From a virus: 30,148 bases of DNA. The notes beneath the pieces were generated by a model. The model saw nothing but the letters and a program-made list of their open reading frames with translations, searched no databases and had not been told where the DNA came from. This document shows, piece after piece, positions 24,198 through 30,148 of this stretch; position 1 is the stretch's first letter, and each line of letters begins with the position of its first letter. The stretch is from positions 17,765 through 47,912 of the IMG/VR virus record IMGVR_UViG_3300030102_001157, one strand, 5' to 3'. The position numbers and the translations under genes were made by a program.

Positions 24198-27100
24198 CAT
24201 CGAATACAGGAATAATAAGTGGAATGGATACCAGCGTAGCACAACTGAAAGACGGTGTTGACAATATTCATAGTGGTATAATCAAATCACTTCAAGCGGC
24301 TACTGGTGATAACAGAGGAGTAGATGGATTTGATTTAACACAAGGCACAAGCGGTGTTCCAGCCACTACTAGATTCACTGTTAGTAGCGGTAAGTTTCTC
24401 AGAAACGGAAAGTTGTTTTCTATTGGGACTCAAACTAATCTAGATACTACCACTAACACGATACAAAGCGGAAGTTCTGATTGGTATGGAGTAATCGTAG
24501 TCTGCGATGGTACAGAGAGTGGAGAAATAGCAAATACGTTGCAGTGGAGACATGGTGCAGTCACAGGATACAATCTTAGAAACACATCTGCCACTGTTGC
24601 AGAATTAAAGGGTGGAGACATACCAATCATTGTTGTTCAGATTGCTGCTGCTTCTGCTAGTAATGTATTTCCTAGAAAACATCAGTATCTACCATACGAA
24701 CAAGCAGACAGGGAGTTCTCTGCATTTGACTCAGGAACAGAGAGACTGAGAATAAACAAGGGAGGAACTTTGACACACACTCCTAGTTCTACTGCATACA
24801 CACTAACTCTTCCCTCTGCTAGTGGAACAGTTGCTTTGACATCCGACCTATCAAATCTAGCAGCAGGTAGTCTAGCAAGTGGTGCAGTGACTAATGCTAA
24901 ACTTGCAGACAATGCAGTTACAGAAACCAAGATACAAGAAGATGCTGTTACGTTTGTAAAGATGCAAGACCTATCTGCTGCATACAAGTTAATTGGGACA
25001 GGAAGTGTTTCAGGGCAAGTATCTGAAGTTTCAATTGAAACAGGTCACATATCTGATAACGCTGTTACTAATGCCAAGATAATTGATAATGCTGTTACTT
25101 CAGCAAAGATTGCTAATTCTACAATAGTATCGGGAGACTTGGCAAGCGGAGCAGTAACGCTGGACAAAATGGCTGATATCGCTGAAGATAGAATACTCGC
25201 AAGAATAGCAAGTGGTACAGGAAATGTTCAGGCAATTACTCCGACTCAGTTAAGGACTTTAATCAATGTAGAGAACAATGCCGATGTCACTAACACTGCT
25301 AGAGTAAAGTCTGCTTTAGGTGGAGACTTAGGTACTGATTTTACAATAGGAGAGAGTAACGATGTTACTACTGTTGCTGGTAATCTTACAGTAGCAGGAG
25401 ATTTGACTATCAGTGGAACTACAACTACAATCGATTCAAACAACGTCAACATAGGAGATAGGATAATCACCCTAAACTCAGATTTGACAGGTACGCCACC
25501 AGCATCTGAAGACGCAGGGATAGAGATAGAAAGAGGAAGCCAGTCTAATAAGTCGCTAGTTTGGGATGAAAGTGCAGGAAGATGGACAGTAGGTTCTGAG
25601 ACATTCGTTGCAGGAACATTCATCGGTAATCTAACTGGAACTGTGACACATGCTACTGCTTTGGCTACCTCTAGAAACTTCTCGATATCAGGAGATGTCA
25701 CTACCTCTAATTCAGTATCCTTCGATGGTACTGGAAACGTTGCATTGGCTACTAGTCTTGCAGCAGGAGTTGTAGATACTGCGGAACTTGCTGATTCAGC
25801 CGTTGAAACCGCTAAGATTGCAGACCTAAATGTTACTAGAGGTAAGATTGCAAATGATGCCATAGACTCAACTAAACTTGAAAATGATGCGGTGACTAAT
25901 ACAAAGATAGCAGATGATGCTGTTAGAACTGCTCATATCGCAGATGACCAAATCACTGCTGACCATATGGCAAACAACTCTGTGATTCAAACTGCAATTG
26001 CGGATAACGCAGTAACAAATGCAAAACTGGCGGGTAGTATCTCTCAATCCAAGATATCAAACCTAACTTCAGACCTAGCAGGAAAACAGGCAACATTGAC
26101 GTTTGGTGCTGGTCTATCGAACTCAGGTGCTACGATAAACGTAGACATTAGTGAGTTGAGCGTTGAGAATGGAATAGACAAAGACAATGACCATTTGATG
26201 TTCAACGACAATGGAACTCTGAAAAAGACGACCTTGACCAATATATTCTCCAAGATAGGTACATCAGACCTACCAAGTATTCCCGCTTCTAAGATAACAA
26301 GTGGTACATTTGCTGTCGCTAGGATACCCAACATAGCAACTAGCAAGATAACAAGCGGAACATTTTCCACATCTAGAATCGCAGATAATGCAGTTACATT
26401 CGACAAGGTTCAGGATATTGCATCAGGTGTACTTCTAGGTAGAACTACTAGTGGTACAGGTGGCATAGAGACAATTTCAGCGTCTGCTGCTAGAACATTC
26501 CTCAATGTGGATACTGCTGGAACAGACAATTCAACAAATGTTACTCTAGCAGGAAGCAGAAATTATCTGACTTTAAGCGGTCAGCAAATCACATTAGGTG
26601 AGATAGACATCTCAGATGATACAAATCTAGTGGCAGGAACTAACATATCACTATCAGGAGATACTTTGAATGTAGATACCGACTTGTCCAATTACAATAA
26701 CTCTACCTCCGGTTTCCTAACTGCACACCCCACTATATCCAACGCACAATCTAACACCACTAACACAGGTAGAACCTACATTCAGAATCTAACATTTGAT
26801 TCCAATGGTCACGTTATTGGTGTAGCAACTGCTACTGAGACTGTTACGGATACTCAATACTCAGTCGGTGATGGTGGTCTATCACAGAACAACTTCACTA
26901 ACAGCCTAAAAAGCAAATTGGATAACATTGCTGATAATGCAAATAACTTCATCCTACAACATGCCAGTGACTCTACATTAGGTGGAATAAAGGTAGGTAG
27001 CAACCTAACCATGAATGCAGGTACAGGAGTGCTGTCTGCCGATACTCAATCCGATATCAACTTCACTTCAGCACTGAACACCAAGTTGGCAGGTATAGCA

Positions 27101-30100
27101 GCAGGAGCAACTGTTGGTGCAGACTTCTCAAGTAACGTATCAAACATCTCAGTCACGAATGCTCAACTCGCTGGTAGCATAGCGAACAGTAAACTGGCAA
27201 ACTCATCTGTAACAATCAATGGAAGCACCGTTGCTCTAGGTAACAGTATTACTCTCACAACTGCAAACGTAGCAGAAGGCTCAAACCTGTACTATACGGA
27301 TGAAAGAGTAGATGACAGAGTAAACGCCTTGCTAATTGACGGTGAGGGAATAACAACGACCTACAATGATGCAACTGGTGAATTGACGATAGATGCTGAA
27401 GACGCAACTGCATCAAACAAAGGAGTAGCGTCTTTCGCTAGTGCTGATTTCGATATTAGTAGCGGGGCAGTTAGTGTAAAGTCAGGAGGAATAACAAATG
27501 CACAACTGGCTGGTTCTATTGAGAATGACAAACTGCTGGCTATCGCACAAGGTAAGGTAACTGGTCTTACAGCAGCCTTGAATGCAAAGATAGAGAGTCT
27601 TAGTGACCTAAGTGTAACTGCTTCTGCCGCAGAGATAAACATATTAGATGGGGTGACAGGAGTATCTGCTGCTGAGATTAATCATCTAGATGGAGTGACA
27701 TCATCCATACAGACACAACTCAATGCAAAACAAGCGGCTGGTAGTTACCTTTCGACATCCTCAAGCATCTCAGACTTGTCAGATGTAAGTGGATTGGATA
27801 CAAGTCTGACGAATATAGGTGGACATAACACATCCATTCCAACTAGCACTGCTGTAAAGTCATATGTGGATGTTCAGATATTCGATGCTATTGATACTCA
27901 GTATACATTGAGTGCTATTGATGGTGCTACATCGAATGCTAAGAAACTTGTACTCGATGGTATAGATGGCTCAAGAACAACCATTGGTTTTCAAGGAGTA
28001 GGAAACATCTCAGTTTCAAGAAACGACTTGGGGTTGACAATCGATTCAGTAGCCAAACCAGTAACTTCAGCAGCATTCAGTGGCAATACCTTAACTATGA
28101 CAAAGACAGATAGTACGACATTTACTGCTACTATACCTGATGCAACAACATCTGCTCATGGTCTGATGACTGACGACCAGTTTGATAAACTGGCTGGAAT
28201 TGAAGCGGGAGCAAATGTCACTGACAAAGAGAATGTTGTCGCTGCTCTTGCACTTCTCGATGAGAGTGATACTCTACACATTGGCGATGCTGGCAATGAC
28301 ACTACTGTTAGGGTTAGGGGCAATCTCTTTGTTGATGGGACAACTACAACAGTGAATCAAACTAAGGTAGAAGTTCAGAATGCATTCGTCTTTGAGGGGG
28401 CTACTGCCGATGCTCACGAAACGACCCTGACGATAGTTGACCCAACTGCTGACAGAACAATTAGCCTACCAAACATAAGTGGAACTCTGATTACCACTGG
28501 TGATACAGGAACAGTATCTTCAGGTATGGTTGCAACAAACGCAATAACGAATGCCAAGTTAGCCGACAACTCTGTTGATACTGCTGAGATAAAGAACAGT
28601 TCTGTCACAGAAAACAAGATAGTAAGTTCTGCAATCACTCATTCAAAGATATCAGATGGAGCAGTCACTACTGCTAAGATTGCTCTTGGAGGTGTGAATA
28701 CACCAAGACTCGCTGATGATGCGGTTACTCCTGCTAAGATAAGCGTGTTCGATGACAACCTAGTAGCAACCACCACGCATATCCTGATTGGGAGTGGTAA
28801 TGAGTTTGACAACTATCCATTGTCAGGTGACATCACTATGACAAACACAGGTGTCACATCGATTGGTAGTGGTAGAGTAACAACATCGATGTTAGCAAGC
28901 AATGCTGTCGCATTTGACAAACTACCGACATTAACTGGACCTGCATTCATTGCTAGGAGTGCAAGTGGAACAGGAGATGTAGAGTCAGTTAGTGCTGCTA
29001 ATGCTAGAACCATGTTAAACGTGGAGGATGGTGCTGATGTAACTGATGCAACAAATGTAGCGGCAGCAGGAGCAGTGATGGATTCTGACTTCACATCTAA
29101 CGGATTACTTAGAAGAACAGGTGCAGGGAGTTACACAGTAGTTGCAGTTGATGCTTCAGGTCATCCTAGTATATCCGCAGCAAGCGATAGTCTCAACTCA
29201 GGAAGAACATACATACAGGATATCGAACTTGATAGCAATGGTCATGTAATTGGTTTGGCTACTGCTACCGAGACAGAGGTAAAGAGAACACAGCAGGAGA
29301 TTGAGGACTTCGTTGGTGGGATGGTCACAGGCAATACTGAGACTTTCATCACAGTTAGTTACAGGAATAGTGATGGAACACTTGACTTTGAAGTTCCTGT
29401 AAAAGACGAAGACGATATGGACTCTAATTCTGCAACGCATCTCGCTACGCAACAATCCATCAGGGCGTATGTGGATACCAAAGTATCGGATTTAGTCAAT
29501 AACGCACCTGAATCATTAAACACTCTCAGAGAGATAGCAGACGTACTAGGAAATGATGCTAACATAACAGGTACGATAATCGATGCTCTTGGGAACAGAT
29601 TGAGAGTTGACACGGCTTCACAGGGACTTAGTGGAACACAGCAATCCAATGCTAGAACCAACTTAAATGTGGATGTGTCGGGAACTGACAATTCAACACC
29701 AATGACATTAGCATCAGTAAACAACAACTATCTCAGTGTATCAGGAACTGACAATCAGACAATAACTGCTGGTGTTGTGCCTATCTCACTGGGAGGAACT
29801 GGGGCTACAACTGCGGCTGCTGCAAGAACTGCGTTAGGAGTAGATGCTGCTGGAACACAGGTCTCAACGGATGTCACATTAACTGGCAGTGGTAACTACT
29901 TGAGTATCAGTGGACAAACAATCACAGTTGACCCAATAGACATCTCGGATGATACTAACCTAACTGCTGGAACTGGTTTGACCCTAAGTGGAGACACACT
30001 AAACGTAAATGCTGCACAATCAGGAATAACAAGCGTTGGAACACTATCCTCTCTAACTGTATCAGGAGATGTCACAGTAGACACTAATGATAACACATTC

Positions 30101-30148
30101 AAGATAGATACAACGAACAATCGTGTGGGCATTGGAACAGCAGTACCC
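24194..30148 (+). CDS. Tail fibre, modular, cyanophage-like, 3' partial
   Basis: The frame is open from ATG 24194 (GAGGTGGG at 24180-24187) to the right edge: 1985 codons without a stop, so the true end is outside. Residues ~1-170 form a distinct N-terminal domain (MTSNTGIISGMD, WYGVIVVCDG, IPIIVVQIAAAS) that probably attaches to the baseplate. The rest consists of Ser/Thr/Asn/Ala-rich repeats: many 'DNAVTNAKLAD' units, 'SAAEINILDGVT' (27618-27700, twice), 'GDLTISGTTTTID', 'SGTDNST.VTLAG', 'DISDDTNL' and 'NRVGIG' at the edge. I recognise these as modules of trimeric fibres in marine cyanophages and pelagiphages. The role would be host adhesion. The receptor-binding tip or intramolecular chaperone, if present, lies beyond the window. 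Confidence 0.82.
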   Translation, partial: MTSNTGIISGMDTSVAQLKDGVDNIHSGIIKSLQAATGDNRGVDGFDLTQGTSGVPATTRFTVSSGKFLRNGKLFSIGTQTNLDTTTNTIQSGSSDWYGVIVVCDGTESGEIANTLQWRHGAVTGYNLRNTSATVAELKGGDIPIIVVQIAAASASNVFPRKHQYLPYEQADREFSAFDSGTERLRINKGGTLTHTPSSTAYTLTLPSASGTVALTSDLSNLAAGSLASGAVTNAKLADNAVTETKIQEDAVTFVKMQDLSAAYKLIGTGSVSGQVSEVSIETGHISDNAVTNAKIIDNAVTSAKIANSTIVSGDLASGAVTLDKMADIAEDRILARIASGTGNVQAITPTQLRTLINVENNADVTNTARVKSALGGDLGTDFTIGESNDVTTVAGNLTVAGDLTISGTTTTIDSNNVNIGDRIITLNSDLTGTPPASEDAGIEIERGSQSNKSLVWDESAGRWTVGSETFVAGTFIGNLTGTVTHATALATSRNFSISGDVTTSNSVSFDGTGNVALATSLAAGVVDTAELADSAVETAKIADLNVTRGKIANDAIDSTKLENDAVTNTKIADDAVRTAHIADDQITADHMANNSVIQTAIADNAVTNAKLAGSISQSKISNLTSDLAGKQATLTFGAGLSNSGATINVDISELSVENGIDKDNDHLMFNDNGTLKKTTLTNIFSKIGTSDLPSIPASKITSGTFAVARIPNIATSKITSGTFSTSRIADNAVTFDKVQDIASGVLLGRTTSGTGGIETISASAARTFLNVDTAGTDNSTNVTLAGSRNYLTLSGQQITLGEIDISDDTNLVAGTNISLSGDTLNVDTDLSNYNNSTSGFLTAHPTISNAQSNTTNTGRTYIQNLTFDSNGHVIGVATATETVTDTQYSVGDGGLSQNNFTNSLKSKLDNIADNANNFILQHASDSTLGGIKVGSNLTMNAGTGVLSADTQSDINFTSALNTKLAGIAAGATVGADFSSNVSNISVTNAQLAGSIANSKLANSSVTINGSTVALGNSITLTTANVAEGSNLYYTDERVDDRVNALLIDGEGITTTYNDATGELTIDAEDATASNKGVASFASADFDISSGAVSVKSGGITNAQLAGSIENDKLLAIAQGKVTGLTAALNAKIESLSDLSVTASAAEINILDGVTGVSAAEINHLDGVTSSIQTQLNAKQAAGSYLSTSSSISDLSDVSGLDTSLTNIGGHNTSIPTSTAVKSYVDVQIFDAIDTQYTLSAIDGATSNAKKLVLDGIDGSRTTIGFQGVGNISVSRNDLGLTIDSVAKPVTSAAFSGNTLTMTKTDSTTFTATIPDATTSAHGLMTDDQFDKLAGIEAGANVTDKENVVAALALLDESDTLHIGDAGNDTTVRVRGNLFVDGTTTTVNQTKVEVQNAFVFEGATADAHETTLTIVDPTADRTISLPNISGTLITTGDTGTVSSGMVATNAITNAKLADNSVDTAEIKNSSVTENKIVSSAITHSKISDGAVTTAKIALGGVNTPRLADDAVTPAKISVFDDNLVATTTHILIGSGNEFDNYPLSGDITMTNTGVTSIGSGRVTTSMLASNAVAFDKLPTLTGPAFIARSASGTGDVESVSAANARTMLNVEDGADVTDATNVAAAGAVMDSDFTSNGLLRRTGAGSYTVVAVDASGHPSISAASDSLNSGRTYIQDIELDSNGHVIGLATATETEVKRTQQEIEDFVGGMVTGNTETFITVSYRNSDGTLDFEVPVKDEDDMDSNSATHLATQQSIRAYVDTKVSDLVNNAPESLNTLREIADVLGNDANITGTIIDALGNRLRVDTASQGLSGTQQSNARTNLNVDVSGTDNSTPMTLASVNNNYLSVSGTDNQTITAGVVPISLGGTGATTAAAARTALGVDAAGTQVSTDVTLTGSGNYLSISGQTITVDPIDISDDTNLTAGTGLTLSGDTLNVNAAQSGITSVGTLSSLTVSGDVTVDTNDNTFKIDTTNNRVGIGTAVP
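26507..26677 (+). repeat. Fibre module A, first copy
   Basis: A 171-bp in-frame unit encoding the order DTAGTDNST, VTLAGSRNYLTLSGQQITL, IDISDDTNL, LSGDTLNVD. It recurs at the same length at 29840-30010, and partly at about 29672-29775, inside the tail fibre gene. Confidence 0.7.
26754..26850 (+). repeat. Fibre module B, first copy
   Basis: An in-frame unit encoding GRTYIQNLTFDSNGHVIG followed by VATATET. It is matched at 29188-29281 (GRTYIQDIELDSNGHVIG, LATATET). The two copies differ in flanking order, as expected of module shuffling. Confidence 0.65.
29188..29281 (+). repeat. Fibre module B, second copy
   Basis: The second copy of the GRTYIQ...DSNGHVIG unit in the fibre gene. It is followed by a distinct segment (QQEIEDFVGGMV, then AYVDTKVSDLVNNAPESLNT) typical of fibre genes in marine T4-like phages. 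Confidence 0.65.
29840..30010 (+). repeat. Fibre module A, second copy
   Basis: The second 171-bp copy, encoding VDAAGTQVST, VTLTGSGNYLSISGQTITV, IDISDDTNL, LSGDTLNVN. The protein order is nearly the same as at 26507-26677 but many codons differ, so the copies are old or were acquired separately. Confidence 0.7.

Noticed and set aside
25246-25863. 205-residue open frame on the minus strand
   Set aside because: It lies antisense to the fibre gene, whose repetitive Ser/Thr/Ala codons avoid stops on the other strand. It has no ribosome site and the protein is a Val/Ser/Ala-rich mirror of the repeats.
24880-28930. Repeats in the fibre as a CRISPR array or DNA-level tandem repeat
   Set aside because: Units are degenerate in DNA, kept in frame and translated as one protein; there are no identical repeats with unique spacers.
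1-30148. tRNA genes, integrase, attachment sites, insertion sequences
   Set aside because: Looked for and not found; there is no intergenic space large enough to hold most of them.

Overview
The window is a single late-gene (virion morphogenesis) block of a tailed double-stranded DNA virus (Caudoviricetes). Every credible gene lies on the + strand, packed with 1-4 nt overlaps or gaps of less than 90 nt. Both edges cut through genes. The layout is canonical: prohead protease/scaffold, HK97-fold major capsid protein, accessory head genes, head-tail connectors, tail tube, tail chaperones with a frameshift, tape measure, distal tail/baseplate proteins, giant hub, tail fibre. Terminase, portal, replication and lysis genes would lie outside. 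No sheath gene is seen, so a long non-contractile (siphovirus-like) tail is inferred.

Host: most strong Shine-Dalgarno sites are of the GGTGAT/GAGGTGAT type. GTG and TTG starts occur. Arginine is mostly AGA/AGG, and ATA (Ile) and CTA (Leu) are common. Together these suggest an archaeal host. The tail fibre is built from modules that I recognise from marine cyanophage and pelagiphage fibres, which points to a marine environment. A virus of marine archaea (for example Poseidoniales/magrovirus-like) is my best inference. No host gene in the window proves it.

Region by region. 3-896: C-terminal end of an S78-type prohead protease fused in frame to an acidic scaffold, with an internal TTG start behind a perfect Shine-Dalgarno site. 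898-2289: major capsid protein, followed by a 16-bp mRNA hairpin. 2381-3168: a SAP/HeH-domain protein and a small beta-rich protein. 3178-5305: two small membrane proteins, an Arf/Ras-like GTPase with a hydrophobic N-terminus, and a zinc-finger-like protein; this cassette is the most unusual part. 5305-7251: two orphan proteins. 7254-9067: gp6-like connector, a small helical protein and a neck/terminator candidate. 9078-10649: tail tube. 10738-11309: tail assembly chaperones G and GT, joined by a canonical GGGAAAC -1 slippery site. 11315-13306: tape measure. 13306-14034: distal tail protein. 14043-16616: lectin-like tail protein with a large insertion. 16618-23817: a 2399-residue baseplate hub/tail protein. 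23820-24197: fibre-base protein. 24194 to the right edge: a tail fibre of at least 1985 residues.

The genes would act together to assemble a capsid around a cleavable scaffold, dock connectors, polymerise a tube to a length set by the tape measure, and cap it with a baseplate carrying lectin-like and fibre adhesins. The role of the GTPase/membrane cassette is unknown.
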